This document shows positions 1 through 8,519 of a DNA stretch of 41,948 nt, piece after piece. A model generated the notes under the pieces. It had not been told where the DNA came from. It searched no databases and worked only from the letters and a program-made list of their open reading frames with translations. Source of the stretch: Candidatus Omnitrophota bacterium (GTDB lineage: Bacteria; Omnitrophota; Gorgyraeia; Aquiviventales; Aquiviventaceae). A program made the translations under genes and the position numbers. Numbering within the stretch: position 1 is the stretch's first letter; each line of letters starts with the position of its first letter. The stretch is from contig JACQHR010000023.1 in assembly GCA_016198905.1 (NCBI GenBank), forward strand, positions 1-41,948, written 5' to 3'.

Positions 1-266
1 ACCGCCGTGCGGCCCGTGGATCGATGAGTGCCATGTGATTCCCAAAGGCGATTTCGGTGATGGAACTCGACGGGAGGGTCGTATCACCGTCATCGTTCTT
101 CGCAATCACCGTAATCTTCCAGGCATTTGTGAAATGGGTTCAACACAGGTTCGCGAATGATCCGCATCAATAACAGCTGAGTGCGCAGAGCAATTCGCGA
201 AATCACCGTCATCCAATTGGCAGTCGTAGGTCACCAAATGAATGCGCTTGGTCATCTGTGTTCGAG
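1..266. other. Left edge, no gene assigned
   Basis: I cannot support a gene here. On the minus strand a frame stays open from about position 139 to the window edge (46 codons, preceded by a stop at 140-142). It reads like protein sequence, with runs such as AWKITVIAKNDDGD, but has no convincing start and matches no family I recognise. A second minus-strand frame from an ATG near 254 stops after about 50 codons. The stretch lies directly downstream of the toxin-antitoxin operon and could hold the broken start of another gene that continues beyond the edge. Confidence 0.3.
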
Positions 267-524
267 CTAGGGTTGCCGAAGAATATTATGGGTTCCGACG
301 CGCCGCAACAGGACGCCTTCCTGCACAAACTGGAAGGTGACTCGGTAATTGTCACTGACACGTAATTCCCAGATGTCCGGGGCGCCTTCCATCTTTTTCA
401 CATGGAGCGAGGGGTGCCGTGGGTTGCCGACGAATCGCTCAAGGGTATTGCCGATTCGTTCTTGAATGTCAGACGGAAGCCGTTTGAAATCTTTCTTGAA
501 CCGCTCAGTGCGCAGAAGCTGCAT
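267..524 (-). CDS. RelE/ParE-superfamily toxin
   Basis: An 85-residue protein of the size and composition of RelE/ParE-type toxins, which are usually ribosome-dependent mRNA interferases or gyrase poisons. Visible family features are the basic N-terminal helical part (RFKKDFKRLPSDIQERI), the central WELRVSDNYRVTF strand pair and a C-terminal RRVGTHNIL strand. Its start codon overlaps the stop of the upstream antitoxin by one base (TAATG), so the two are translationally coupled, as is normal for toxin-antitoxin operons. The exact target (mRNA or gyrase) cannot be told from sequence. The pair probably forms a self-regulated complex. Family assignment is firm; the subfamily is not. Confidence 0.85.
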   Translation of the reverse strand: MQLLRTERFKKDFKRLPSDIQERIGNTLERFVGNPRHPSLHVKKMEGAPDIWELRVSDNYRVTFQFVQEGVLLRRVGTHNILRQP

Positions 525-802
525 TACTTGCGCAGGTCGTCCATCAACTCCTTGACGCTCTTAAACTTCTTCACGCGGCCCTTGCGGATATCCTGCTCGG
601 CTTCCCGTTCGCCGGCTTGCCATTCCTTAGTCCAAAAGTAGCTTTGCGACGGATCAACGAGCTTCGCGGGCTTGATCAGCACCCCTTCCTTCGTTTCCTG
701 CAAACGCACAAAATCCCCCACCACCATATGGAACCGATGAATCAGCCAGGTCGGCAGCGTAATATTCTTATTCTTCTGAACCTTCACGATGGTCTCTGCC
801 AT
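524..802 (-). CDS. AbrB/MazE-type antitoxin
   Basis: A 92-residue protein with an N-terminal SpoVT/AbrB-like swapped-hairpin DNA-binding region (MAETIVKVQKNKNITLPTWL, then VVGDFVRLQE, with the typical GD turn) and a charged C-terminal tail (residues about 60-92) likely to wrap the toxin. I place the start at 802 rather than at the upstream in-frame ATG at 817, because GGAGGTG lies about 6 bases upstream of 802 and the residues between the two ATGs are the RBS itself. It is the first gene of the toxin-antitoxin operon, overlaps the toxin start by one base, and is preceded by a palindromic operator it probably binds. Confidence 0.85.
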   Translation of the reverse strand: MAETIVKVQKNKNITLPTWLIHRFHMVVGDFVRLQETKEGVLIKPAKLVDPSQSYFWTKEWQAGEREAEQDIRKGRVKKFKSVKELMDDLRK

Positions 803-817
803 TGGACACCTCCACAT

Positions 818-840
818 GTATTTCTATTTACTAGAAATAC
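818..840 (-). promoter_or_regulatory. Palindromic operator of the toxin-antitoxin operon
   Basis: A perfect 9-bp inverted repeat, GTATTTCTA and TAGAAATAC, separated by 5 bases. It lies 15 bases upstream of the antitoxin start and overlaps the promoter -10 hexamer (837-842). Position and symmetry fit an autoregulatory operator for the AbrB-type antitoxin or the toxin-antitoxin complex. The repeat is seen; binding is inferred. Confidence 0.75.
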
Positions 841-866
841 TAGCACACCATCGATGCCGCTGTCAA
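837..866 (-). promoter_or_regulatory. Sigma-70-type promoter of the toxin-antitoxin operon
   Basis: On the minus strand a perfect -35 hexamer TTGACA (861-866) is followed after 18 bases by TAGTAT (837-842, 4 of 6 to TATAAT). The -10 overlaps the palindrome at 818-840, the expected arrangement for a repressible toxin-antitoxin promoter. Confidence 0.7.
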
Positions 867-868
867 GA

Positions 869-893
869 AACCCGGAATTCATCGTACCGGGTT
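869..893 (-). terminator. Hairpin downstream of pheA, possible weak terminator
   Basis: A 7-bp perfect stem AACCCGG / CCGGGTT with an 11-base loop, followed on the minus strand by TCTTG rather than a true T-run. It lies between the pheA stop and the toxin-antitoxin promoter, so it may end the trpS-to-pheA transcript. The short T-run makes it a weak candidate. Confidence 0.4.
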
Positions 894-911
894 CCGAGGG
901 GACAGGTTGCA

Positions 912-1739
912 TCATGTCGTCACCGGATAAGAACCCAACACCCGCAGCAGCGTGGTGGAGCGGCGCAGCGCGGCGAGGGCTGTCTTGAGTTTCAGATCAT
1001 TCACATGCCCGTCAACATCAATGAAGAACAAGTACTCCCAGGCCTTTCGTTTCGAAGGCCGGGACTCGATTTTCGTCAGGCTAATACCCTGCCGCTTGAA
1101 GGGCACGAGCGCATCATGCAACGCGCCGGGTTTATCCTTCAGCGCAAAGAGGATCGACGTTTTATTGCGTTTCCCTCGCGGGGGCTCGTTCAACCCGATC
1201 ACAAGAAACCGGGTTTTATTCTCTCGCTCGCTCGGAATCGGCATGGCGCGCAGCGGCTTCTTATCCGCCAGCTCCTTGCGACCAATCGCGGCGCGAAACT
1301 GAGGGTTCTTGTCATGCAGGATGTACCACACGGCATCCGCCGTCGAGCTGGTTTCGCGCAATGTGGCATGGGGCACATGCTGACGCAACCACTGGTGGCA
1401 CTGCGCCAGGGCCTGCGGATGAGAATAGACAGCCCGGATCTTCGATAAGGTCGCACCGGAGTGCAGGAGCAAGTACTGCTGAATCGGCTGCTCCACTTCT
1501 CCTTGGATGGTCACAGGGCTGTCGACAAAATCTGCGAACCGATCTAACGTATGCGCCACCGCGCCTTCGAGCGAATTCTCAATCGGGACCACGCCATAGT
1601 CCGCCCGGCGCCGTTCGACATCATGGAACACGTCATCCACCGTCGGCGCATGGAGGTACGTCGCCCGCGCGCCGAAGCGCTTCAGCGCGGCCAGGTGCGT
1701 GTTCGTGTGCTCAGGACCAAGATACGCCACTGTCAGCAT
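912..1739 (-). CDS. pheA: Prephenate dehydratase
   Basis: Converts prephenate to phenylpyruvate, the committed step of phenylalanine synthesis, in the cytoplasm. The 275-residue protein has the periplasmic-binding-like catalytic domain (about residues 1-180; AYLGPEHTNTHLAA near the start, PIENSLEGAV, and the catalytic TRF triplet in NKTRFLVI near residue 175). A C-terminal ACT regulatory domain follows (KDKPGALHDAL and KIESRPSKRKAWEYLFFID), which normally gives feedback inhibition by phenylalanine through the ESRP motif. Length fits monofunctional PDT-ACT. In many bacteria the chorismate mutase is fused to the N-terminus; here it is the separate gene upstream (1992-2282), with a hairpin-forming insert between. 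No good Shine-Dalgarno sequence precedes the ATG. Confidence 0.95.
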   Translation of the reverse strand: MLTVAYLGPEHTNTHLAALKRFGARATYLHAPTVDDVFHDVERRRADYGVVPIENSLEGAVAHTLDRFADFVDSPVTIQGEVEQPIQQYLLLHSGATLSKIRAVYSHPQALAQCHQWLRQHVPHATLRETSSTADAVWYILHDKNPQFRAAIGRKELADKKPLRAMPIPSERENKTRFLVIGLNEPPRGKRNKTSILFALKDKPGALHDALVPFKRQGISLTKIESRPSKRKAWEYLFFIDVDGHVNDLKLKTALAALRRSTTLLRVLGSYPVTT

Positions 1740-1782
1740 CGGTCAACAAGACGTATTAGCGTATAGATAGCACTTTGAGAAC

Positions 1783-1957
1783 GTTGGGTCGTCGGTCCGG
1801 ACAGCTCCTGAGCCGGACGTCTCGGAGGGCGAGCGGCCACGGGGTCACCCGCGGATCTCAGCAGTGACGAGCGAGCCCGAGAGCCGAGCACCGGCGGCCA
1901 CGGCGGGGCCGCCGAGTGCGTGCCGGCGAAGGTGCTGGCCGGACCGGCGGCGCACAA
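1783..1957. repeat. Long imperfect GC-rich hairpin between aroQ and pheA (element A)
   Basis: The 252-base gap between aroQ and pheA is filled mainly by one long inverted repeat. The left arm 1783-1819 pairs with the right arm 1917-1957, with GGTCCGG (1794-1800) exactly matching CCGGACC (1939-1945) and the pairing continuing inwards with a few mismatches. Smaller hairpins occur near the apex, such as GTCAC/GTGAC. CGGCCACGG occurs twice inside, and once in element B (12216-12505). It could be a mobile hairpin element or a leader structure for pheA. No protein can be read through it. Confidence 0.6.
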
Positions 1958-1991
1958 CATGCGAGAGACCCGCGATATCACTCATGGACTA

Positions 1992-2282
1992 TCAACCGCC
2001 CTTTCGCCGCTTGCCGTCCCGCTCACGGCGGCGGCATTGAGTTAGAATCGTCTGAAAGATTTTCCGGACTGCGTGATTGGAAAGCGGGCCGCGGTTGGCG
2101 AGCTGCACGTGGCGCAGGACGAAGGCTTCGCGGGTCGGGTCAAAGACCGGCCACTTGCGCCGTTTCTTGATGCGGCCAATCTCAAGGGCGAAGCGCGCGC
2201 GCTGATTGATGAGGCGCAACAACGCCAGATCGAGCCGGTCGATCGTGCGGCGCACCGACGAGAGTTTCGCCTTAGCGCCCAT
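1992..2282 (-). CDS. aroQ: Chorismate mutase, AroQ type
   Basis: Rearranges chorismate to prephenate. The 96-residue all-helical protein shows the AroQ pattern: RRTIDRLDLALLRLINQRARFALEIGRIK (helix 1 with substrate-binding Arg residues), then FDPTREAFVLRHV (Asp/Arg/Glu of helix 2), and a C-terminal helix ending ILTQCR with the Gln expected in the active site. The start overlaps the scpB stop by 11 bases, indicating coupling. It supplies prephenate to the pheA product downstream. The stand-alone mutase next to a stand-alone dehydratase replaces the frequent fused P-protein. Confidence 0.9.
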   Translation of the reverse strand: MGAKAKLSSVRRTIDRLDLALLRLINQRARFALEIGRIKKRRKWPVFDPTREAFVLRHVQLANRGPLSNHAVRKIFQTILTQCRRRERDGKRRKGG

Positions 2283-2934
2283 CAGGCGTCACAGCAGATG
2301 GGATAGACTCAGGAGGAGGCGCCTGTGTAGTTGTGGGTTGATCCGCCTCGGGCACAGCCGTTGTCCCCGATGCGGGTGATAGTGCCGCTGTAGGCTCCTC
2401 TGCCGTCGGTTCGTGAATCGTCGGCGTCTCGAGCTTCGGCAACGCATCCAGCGACTTCAACCCGAAATGGCGCAGGAACTCCGGCGTCGTCCCATAGAGA
2501 AACGGTCGTCCAGGACTCTCTTTGCGGCCGGCGATCCGCACGAACCGGCGCTCCGTCAGCGTATCCAACGACGCGCTGACATCGACGCCGCGGACCGCTT
2601 CGATCTCCGCTTTCGTGATCGGCTGGCGGTACGCGATGATCGCCAAGGTCTCCAGTGTCGCGTTGCTCACCGAATCCGGTTTGGGGCTTTGCAGGGCTCG
2701 CCGAATCCACGGCGCCCATTGCTGATCCGTCACGAGCTGATAGCCGCCGGCGACTTCCTGAATGTGAAACGCGCGGCCCGATGACGTGTACTCGCCATTG
2801 AGCGTTTGAATCAGCGCGCGCATCTGTGGCGCTTCGATGTCCGGCACGATTTCCAACAGCCGCTTCAGCGACAGCGGCTGGCTAAAGACAAAGAGCAACG
2901 CTTCAAGAATCTGTTTCACTTGATGTTCATCCAT
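2272..2934 (-). CDS. scpB: Segregation and condensation protein B
   Basis: Kleisin-associated winged-helix protein of the Smc-ScpAB condensin, needed for chromosome compaction and segregation. The first 165 or so residues contain the two winged-helix domains, with the hallmark stretches ALLFVFSQPLSLKRLLEI, ATLETLAIIAYRQPITKAEIEAVRGVD and RKESPGRPFLYGTTPEFLRHFGL. The rest (about 170-220) is a low-complexity Pro/Thr/Glu/Ala tail with no recognised domain. It lies 18 bases after scpA, its usual partner, and overlaps aroQ. Confidence 0.95.
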   Translation of the reverse strand: MDEHQVKQILEALLFVFSQPLSLKRLLEIVPDIEAPQMRALIQTLNGEYTSSGRAFHIQEVAGGYQLVTDQQWAPWIRRALQSPKPDSVSNATLETLAIIAYRQPITKAEIEAVRGVDVSASLDTLTERRFVRIAGRKESPGRPFLYGTTPEFLRHFGLKSLDALPKLETPTIHEPTAEEPTAALSPASGTTAVPEADQPTTTQAPPPESIPSAVTPDGR

Positions 2935-2952
2935 GAGGGGATCCGCTCAGTC

Positions 2953-3693
2953 TCACGACGGCGCGTGCGCCGCCGTCTCGCGCACTTCAATCATGATGTC
3001 GTCAAACATCCGCTCTTGCACCGCCCGCGCCACCCGCTGGCGCATGAGCTCCAAGAGGGCCAGAAACGTCACGACGAGTTCCAGCTTGCTCTTCTCAGGT
3101 GTAAAGAGCTCGAGAAATCGGACACGGTGCCGGACTGTCAATAGCACGCGCAGCTCCTGCACTTTCATCTCGACGGTCCATGGCTCGGCCTTCACTTCAT
3201 AGACCGGGGCGCTGGCCTTCTCCAAGACCTTCGCGAACGCCCCCATGAGATCCGTGATCGTCACCTCAAACGGGCGCTCGTTCGTTGCCGGTTCTTCCGG
3301 ACCGAGCGCCTCGCGGTCGGCTTCCGGCCGCGTGAAGTGCCGATGCTGCAGCGTGTGCAGTTCGGCAAGCAACTGGGCGACCGTCTTGAACTGCTCGTAC
3401 TCTTTCAGCCGCCGCTCAAGCTCTTGCAAGCTGATGGGAACCTCCTCATCTTCACCCGGCGCTGGCGGCTGCGGCAAGAGGCCGCGCGCCTTGATGGCCA
3501 CAAGCGTACCCAGCAGCGGCAGCGGCTCGGCTAATTCATTCAAATCGACCCCCGCAGCTTTCACCTGCTTGAGATATTCCTGCGTGAGCTCGACCAGCTT
3601 GACCAGAAACACGTCGATGAGGTTGAGCTTCGTCAGCTCGACCAGCAGCGGCAACGGGCCTTGATAGATGTCTGCGTCGACGTCGTAGCGCAT
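2953..3693 (-). CDS. scpA: Segregation and condensation protein A (kleisin)
   Basis: The kleisin subunit that bridges the Smc heads and binds ScpB. The 246-residue length is usual. The N-terminal signature is present as IYQGPLPLLVELTKLNLIDVFLVKLVELTQEYL (canonical F-x-GPLDLLL, here with Pro for Asp). An acidic Pro-rich linker follows around residue 80, and the C-terminal winged helix includes FLELFTPEKSKLELVVTFLALLELMR. The start at 3693 follows the trpS stop after 12 bases and has a weak CGGAA ribosome site. It is the third gene of a trpS-scpA-scpB-aroQ-pheA run. Confidence 0.95.
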   Translation of the reverse strand: MRYDVDADIYQGPLPLLVELTKLNLIDVFLVKLVELTQEYLKQVKAAGVDLNELAEPLPLLGTLVAIKARGLLPQPPAPGEDEEVPISLQELERRLKEYEQFKTVAQLLAELHTLQHRHFTRPEADREALGPEEPATNERPFEVTITDLMGAFAKVLEKASAPVYEVKAEPWTVEMKVQELRVLLTVRHRVRFLELFTPEKSKLELVVTFLALLELMRQRVARAVQERMFDDIMIEVRETAAHAPS

Positions 3694-3705
3694 GATTCCG
3701 TTGGT

Positions 3706-4710
3706 CTAACCGGCCAAACCAAAAGCTCGTTTCACTTCGAGGATGGTTTGTCGCGCCACCGCCCGCGCTTTCACCGCGCCGGCTTGGAGGATGCGCTCGA
3801 CCTCCTCGTAACCGTTCGTGCCCTTCTCGGACAACCGCGTGCGCGCGGCGCGAAACGGCTCGGTCATCTGCACGAGCACTTCGGCCAGTTCTTTCTTGTT
3901 CTGGACGCACCCACGTTTGGAGGTCCGGCACTCGTCCCAGACGCGGACATATTGATCCGGCGCAAACATCCGCCAATAGTTGCACACGTTGCAGGTCTCG
4001 GGATGGCCCGGATCGGTCATTTTGATCCGCGTCGGGTCCGTGAACATTTTCTGCACGGTCGTGCGGATGGTCTCAGCCGATTCCGACAGGTTCAGCGTGT
4101 TGCCGTAGCTCTTCGACATCTTGCGCCCATCGGTGCCGAGCAGTTTCGGCGCTTCGGTCAGCAAGGGCTTGGGCTCCGGAAAAATCTCGGTCTTGAGCAG
4201 AAAATGCACCCGGCGCACGATTTCACGCGTCAACTCCAGATGCGGCAGCTGATCTTCCCCGACCGGCACCCCGTGCGCTTTGTAAAGCAGAATGTCCGCG
4301 GCTTGCAGCACCGGATAGCCGAGAAAACCATAGGTCGTCAGATCGCGGCCTTCAAGCTCGCGCAATTGTTCCTTGTACGTCGGCACGCGCTCAAGCCACC
4401 CGAGCGGAGTCATGATCGCCAGCATGGTAAAAAGCTCCGCGTGTTCGGACACGTCCGACTGCCGGAAGATCACGCTGCGCGCCGGATCGATCCCGCAGGC
4501 CATCCAGTCGATCACGTTCTCGTAGACGAACTGGTGGATGCGCTCGGGGTGCTCGTACTCGCTCATGAGCGCGTGGTAGTCCGCCACCATGAAGAAGCAC
4601 TCGTACGTATCCTGCAGCTTCTTCCAATTGGTGAGCGCGCCGACGAGGTGGCCGAAGTGTAATTGGCCCGTCGGCCGCATGCCGCTAAGGACGCGCTTTC
4701 GCTCAGACAT
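3706..4710 (-). CDS. trpS: Tryptophanyl-tRNA synthetase
   Basis: Class I synthetase charging tRNA(Trp). The HIGH-type motif appears as RPTGQLHFGHLVGAL close to the N-terminus and the KMSKS motif as GRKMSKSYGN. Length of 334 residues is typical. I start at the ATG at 4710 (MSERKRVLSG). The frame remains open upstream to a TTG at 4743, but those 11 codons are simply the translated 7-bp repeat array at 4711-4738. No clear Shine-Dalgarno sequence precedes the ATG because the repeat occupies that position, so how translation starts here is an open question. Confidence 0.93.
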   Translation of the reverse strand: MSERKRVLSGMRPTGQLHFGHLVGALTNWKKLQDTYECFFMVADYHALMSEYEHPERIHQFVYENVIDWMACGIDPARSVIFRQSDVSEHAELFTMLAIMTPLGWLERVPTYKEQLRELEGRDLTTYGFLGYPVLQAADILLYKAHGVPVGEDQLPHLELTREIVRRVHFLLKTEIFPEPKPLLTEAPKLLGTDGRKMSKSYGNTLNLSESAETIRTTVQKMFTDPTRIKMTDPGHPETCNVCNYWRMFAPDQYVRVWDECRTSKRGCVQNKKELAEVLVQMTEPFRAARTRLSEKGTNGYEEVERILQAGAVKARAVARQTILEVKRAFGLAG

Positions 4711-4738
4711 GAGACCAGAGACCAGAGACCAGAGACTG
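4711..4738. repeat. Heptamer array (GAGACCA)x3.9 at the trpS start
   Basis: Three exact GAGACCA units and a fourth altered unit (GAGACTG) abut the trpS ATG. The unit has no stop codon in any of six frames, and the array replaces the usual ribosome-binding site. Confidence 0.9.
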
Positions 4739-4870
4739 AACAACCTTCAAAAAGAAAATCTCCACACAATAACTTGGCATAGGGTCAGTCGAGAAGAAAG
4801 GGCAACGAGCGTTTGACTCCACGACGCGGCGTCTTGGGTTAGCGATACACGTGCTGATCGACTCGTGTCA

Positions 4871-4905
4871 TTGGTCTTATGTCTCCAGTCTCAGGTCTGA
4901 TGTCA
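4871..4905. repeat. Degenerate heptamer array (NNNGTCT)x5 at the infB stop
   Basis: Five consecutive 7-bp units, four ending exactly in GTCT and the fifth varied (TTGGTCT, TATGTCT, CCAGTCT, CAGGTCT, GATGTCA), overlap the infB stop codon. On the transcript they read AGACNNN and are complementary, allowing G-U pairs, to the array at 4711-4738. Confidence 0.75.
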
Positions 4906-7218
4906 GGCGAGCTTGCGAGCGACTTTTTTGAGTTCCCACGCTTCAAGCAGATCGCCCATCTGCACGGGCACGCTGCCCTCAAGGAGAATGCCGCACTCCA
5001 CACCTTCCTGGACTTCGCGGGCATCGTCCTTGACGCGCTTGAGGCTGGCGATCTTCGTCTCCGCGACGCGGTCACGTCCGCGAATCACGCGGATCACGCA
5101 GTCGCGCCGCACGCTGCCTTTGGTCACCATGCAGCCGGCGACCGTGCCGGATTTCGACACTTGAAAGAGCCGGCGCACTTCCGCGCGCCCGATGAACGTC
5201 TCTTCAATCGTCGGCTCGAGCAACCCTTCGATGGCCGCCTTAATCGCGCCGACGAGCTCATAGATGATCTGGTAGATGTGGACGTCAACACCCTCGTTGG
5301 CCGCGAGCACCTGCACCTTCGGCTCGATCCCCACGTGGAACCCGACGATGATCGCATCCGAAGCCGCCGAAAGAATGACATCGGACTCGTTGATGTCCCC
5401 GACCCCCGCGTGCAGAATTCTGAACTGAACCTCGTCCTTCTCGGTATCGAGTTTCTGCAAACTCTGCACGATGGCCTCGAGCGAGCCTTGCACATCGGCC
5501 TTGAGCACAAGCCGTAATTCTTTGAGCTTCCCCTCGGTGATGCGCTGGTGAAGCTCTTCGAGTGTAATGCGCTTGGGATGAATGATCGCGCGCTGCTGGT
5601 GCTGCTCCTGTCGCGCTTCGGCCAGCTGCTTGGCCGTTCGCTCATCTTCGACCACGAGGAATTTGTCCCCGGCCTGCGGAACTTCGGGCAGCCCGAGCAC
5701 TTCGACCGGCTTCGCCGGGCCCGCCTCTTTGATCCGGTGCCCGCGGTCGTCGGTCATCGCCCGGACGCGTCCGACGAGGCGACCGATCACCATCGTCTCG
5801 CCGATTCGCAAGATCCCCTGCTGGATGAGCAGTGTGGCCACCGGTCCGCGATCCTTCGTCTGCTTCGCTTCAATGACGGTTCCCTGCGCGCGGGTCGTCG
5901 GGTCCGCTTTCAGCTCCAGTAATTCGGCTTCCAACAGCAGCATCTCGAGCAGAGTGTCGATGCCCTCGCGCGTTCGCGCAGAGACCGGCACCATGATGGT
6001 CTTGCCACCCCAATCCTCGCCGATGAGGCCGTACTGCGACAATTGTTGTTTGACTTTTTGCGCATTGGCTTCCAGCTTGTCAATCTTGTTCACCGCCACG
6101 ACGATGAGCACCCCCGCGGCTTTGGCGTGGTCGATGGCTTCCACCGTCTGCGGCATGACGCCGTCATCCGCCGCCACGACCAACACGACGATGTCGGTGA
6201 CGTTGGCCCCTCGCGCGCGCAGCGCAGAGAACGCCTCGTGGCCCGGCGTATCGAGGAACGTCACGTGGCCCTTCTCCAGCAACACTTCGTAGGCGCCGAT
6301 GTGCTGCGTAATGCCGCCGGCTTCCTTCTCGGCCACTTTGGCTTTGCGAATCGCATCGAGCAAGCTCGTCTTGCCATGGTCGACGTGGCCCATGAAGGTG
6401 ACCACCGGTGCTCGCGAGACGAGTTTCTTCGGATCCGGCTCTGCGGCTTTGAGTAATTGCTCTTCCAGTGTGGGTTGTGGAGCGACCTCGCAATGAAACG
6501 CCTCTGCGGCCTTCGTCGCCGTCGCCTCATTCAGTTGGTGAACGATCGAAGCAAAGATCTTCTGCTGCATGAGGTACTTGATGAGGTCGGCGGGTTTGAC
6601 CTCCATCTGCTCGGCCAGATCCTTCACCGTGATGGGGAAGCGCAACTCAAGCCGCTTCTTCGGGCCCACGACGGGTGCCGATGCCGCAGCGGACGCTTCA
6701 ACAGGTGCCGCGACGACCGGCTTGGGCTTCGCCGCCAAAGCAGGGGCAGCGGACTTTTCATGTTTCAGCTTCTGGGAAGGACCGACCGGCAGTGCTGCAA
6801 CGTGCGGTTTCGGAGCAGACGGAGCTGTGACCACCGCCGCGGAAGTGGCAGGTCGCGCTGCAGGCTCCGGTGTCGCCACCGGTGCGGCGGCAGGTCGAGC
6901 AGGACTCCCGGCAGGTTTGGCGACCGTTGCCGGTTTAGATGGGGTCGCCGCCGTCGCGCGTTTGGCGACGGCCGTCTTTGTCGCGACAGCCGCTGCAGGT
7001 TTTTTCACCGCCGCGGATTTCGTTGCCGTCGTGGTTTTGCTCGCCGCAGCAGGCTTCTTGACCGCCGGCACCGCTAACGCTTTTCTGACGCGATTGATCG
7101 TGTCCGCATCCAGCGTGCTGGTTGATGCCTTGGCGGTTGTCACCCTGAGGTCTTTGAGCTTGCTGAGCAGCTCTTTGGACGTCAGATGCAGCGTCTTGGC
7201 AAGTTCATGCACACGCAT
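4903..7218 (-). CDS. infB: Translation initiation factor IF-2
   Basis: GTPase that brings initiator fMet-tRNA to the 30S subunit. The 771-residue protein starts with an IF2 N-terminal fold ([21 protein letters not shown]). A long Ala/Pro/Lys-rich linker follows (about 55-185), then a second IF2-N domain ([22 protein letters not shown]). The GTPase domain has P-loop GHVDHGKT at about residues 276-283, DTPGHEAF and NKID, followed by domains II-IV. A ribosome site (AAGGG) lies in the last codons of nusA, two bases before the ATG. The nusA-infB order is classical; rbfA, often next, is not in this window. The stop lies in a heptamer array. Confidence 0.97.
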   Translation of the reverse strand: MRVHELAKTLHLTSKELLSKLKDLRVTTAKASTSTLDADTINRVRKALAVPAVKKPAAASKTTTATKSAAVKKPAAAVATKTAVAKRATAATPSKPATVAKPAGSPARPAAAPVATPEPAARPATSAAVVTAPSAPKPHVAALPVGPSQKLKHEKSAAPALAAKPKPVVAAPVEASAAASAPVVGPKKRLELRFPITVKDLAEQMEVKPADLIKYLMQQKIFASIVHQLNEATATKAAEAFHCEVAPQPTLEEQLLKAAEPDPKKLVSRAPVVTFMGHVDHGKTSLLDAIRKAKVAEKEAGGITQHIGAYEVLLEKGHVTFLDTPGHEAFSALRARGANVTDIVVLVVAADDGVMPQTVEAIDHAKAAGVLIVVAVNKIDKLEANAQKVKQQLSQYGLIGEDWGGKTIMVPVSARTREGIDTLLEMLLLEAELLELKADPTTRAQGTVIEAKQTKDRGPVATLLIQQGILRIGETMVIGRLVGRVRAMTDDRGHRIKEAGPAKPVEVLGLPEVPQAGDKFLVVEDERTAKQLAEARQEQHQQRAIIHPKRITLEELHQRITEGKLKELRLVLKADVQGSLEAIVQSLQKLDTEKDEVQFRILHAGVGDINESDVILSAASDAIIVGFHVGIEPKVQVLAANEGVDVHIYQIIYELVGAIKAAIEGLLEPTIEETFIGRAEVRRLFQVSKSGTVAGCMVTKGSVRRDCVIRVIRGRDRVAETKIASLKRVKDDAREVQEGVECGILLEGSVPVQMGDLLEAWELKKVARKLA

Positions 7219-7220
7219 GG

Positions 7221-8498
7221 TTACCCTTGGCCCTCTTTGGTTTCGCCCGCGTCACTCGCGTCCTGCTGCGGCACCTCAGGCGGAGCCGTCTCATCCGCCG
7301 CAGGCGTTTCAGCCTGCCCCTCATCCGATGAGGGAGCTGGTGATTCCTTGGCGTGAGCGGCTTGTTGGGCGGCCAGCGTCGCTTGCGCGGATTCTAGCAG
7401 CTTCTGCGCGGTTTTCTCTCCCACGCCCTTGATCGCGGTCAGCTGCTCCAATGTCATTGCGGCGAGCTGTTGGATCGTCGTCATTCCCGCCTCGTTCAGT
7501 CGCTGTTCCATCGCCGGACCGACACCCGGCAGCCCGGAGAGCGACACGACGGCTTGCGAGAGCTGGCTCTTGCTCTTGATCTCGAGCTGCCATCCGGTCA
7601 GCTTTGACGCCAAGCGGACGTTCTGCCCCTTCTTGCCGATTGCCAGCGAGAGCTGATCGTCATCGACGATGACGAGGGCCGATTTCGTCCCGGCCTGCTC
7701 CTGAATCTCGCTGATCTTCGCCGGCGAAAGGGCCGCGGCGATGAATTCCTTCACGTGCTCGTGCCAGCGGATGATATCGACCTTCTCGCCGTGCAGCTCA
7801 CGAACGATATTCTTGACTCGAGTCCCTCGCATTCCGACACAGGCTCCGACGCAGTCGACCTTGTCATCCGTCGAAGCCACGGCAATTTTGGTGCGATCGC
7901 CCGCCTCGCGGGCAATCCCCTTGATCTCGACGATGCCTTCGGCGATCTCCGGCACCTCGAGCATGAAGAGTCCGCGGATGAAGCCTTCGTGCGTGCGGGA
8001 GAGGACAATCGAAGGGCCTTTGGCGCTCTTGCGCACCTCGAGGACGTAGCCCTGGACCCGGTCGCCTTGATGGTATTCCTCATGCGGAATGCGCTCGGTC
8101 TTGGGAAGGATGGCTTCGGCGCGCCCGAGCTCGACGATGATGTCGCCGCGCTCGAAACGGTGCACCGAGCCGGTCACGATGTCGCCGACGCGCCCTTGGA
8201 ATTCGGTGAAGATGACATCGCGCTCCGCCTCGCGGATTTTCTGGATGATGACTTGCTTGGCGGTCTGGGCCGCGATCCGGGTCAGGCGCGCCGAGTCGAC
8301 CTCGCGCCCTCCCACCGTCGCCACGATGCGACCGGTCTTGCGATCGAGGACGGCGGTCGATTCGATTTCTTCCGCAACACCCTCGCTCTTCTTCGCCGCC
8401 GTGGCGACCGCGGCCTCGATCGCTTGGATGAGGATCTCGCGATCGATGCCTTTGTCGCGTTCGATAGCTTCAAGAATGGAGAGAAGTTCCCCGTTCAT
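7221..8498 (-). CDS. nusA: Transcription termination/antitermination protein NusA
   Basis: Binds RNA polymerase and nascent RNA to modulate pausing, termination and antitermination. Of its 425 residues the N-terminal polymerase-binding domain is MNGELLSILEAIERDKGIDREILIQAIEAA. An S1 domain follows (VGDIVTGSVHRFERGDIIVELGRAEAILP), then two KH domains (GACVGMRGTRVKNIVRELHGEKVDII and LAIGKKGQNVRLASKLTGW), and a C-terminal helix-hairpin-helix repeat region (LSGLPGVGPAMEQRLNEAG, IKGVGEKTAQKLLE) ahead of an acidic tail. I choose the ATG at 8498; the frame extends to 8534 only through the repeat region. It lies between rimP and infB, the standard order. Confidence 0.96.
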   Translation of the reverse strand: MNGELLSILEAIERDKGIDREILIQAIEAAVATAAKKSEGVAEEIESTAVLDRKTGRIVATVGGREVDSARLTRIAAQTAKQVIIQKIREAERDVIFTEFQGRVGDIVTGSVHRFERGDIIVELGRAEAILPKTERIPHEEYHQGDRVQGYVLEVRKSAKGPSIVLSRTHEGFIRGLFMLEVPEIAEGIVEIKGIAREAGDRTKIAVASTDDKVDCVGACVGMRGTRVKNIVRELHGEKVDIIRWHEHVKEFIAAALSPAKISEIQEQAGTKSALVIVDDDQLSLAIGKKGQNVRLASKLTGWQLEIKSKSQLSQAVVSLSGLPGVGPAMEQRLNEAGMTTIQQLAAMTLEQLTAIKGVGEKTAQKLLESAQATLAAQQAAHAKESPAPSSDEGQAETPAADETAPPEVPQQDASDAGETKEGQG

Positions 8499-8519
8499 GA
8501 TTATTGATATCCGAAGGTT

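Noticed and set aside
4711-4743. Extending trpS to a TTG at 4743
   Set aside because: The added residues are the translation of the TCTCTGG repeat and are not part of the synthetase fold; the ATG at 4710 fits the family start.
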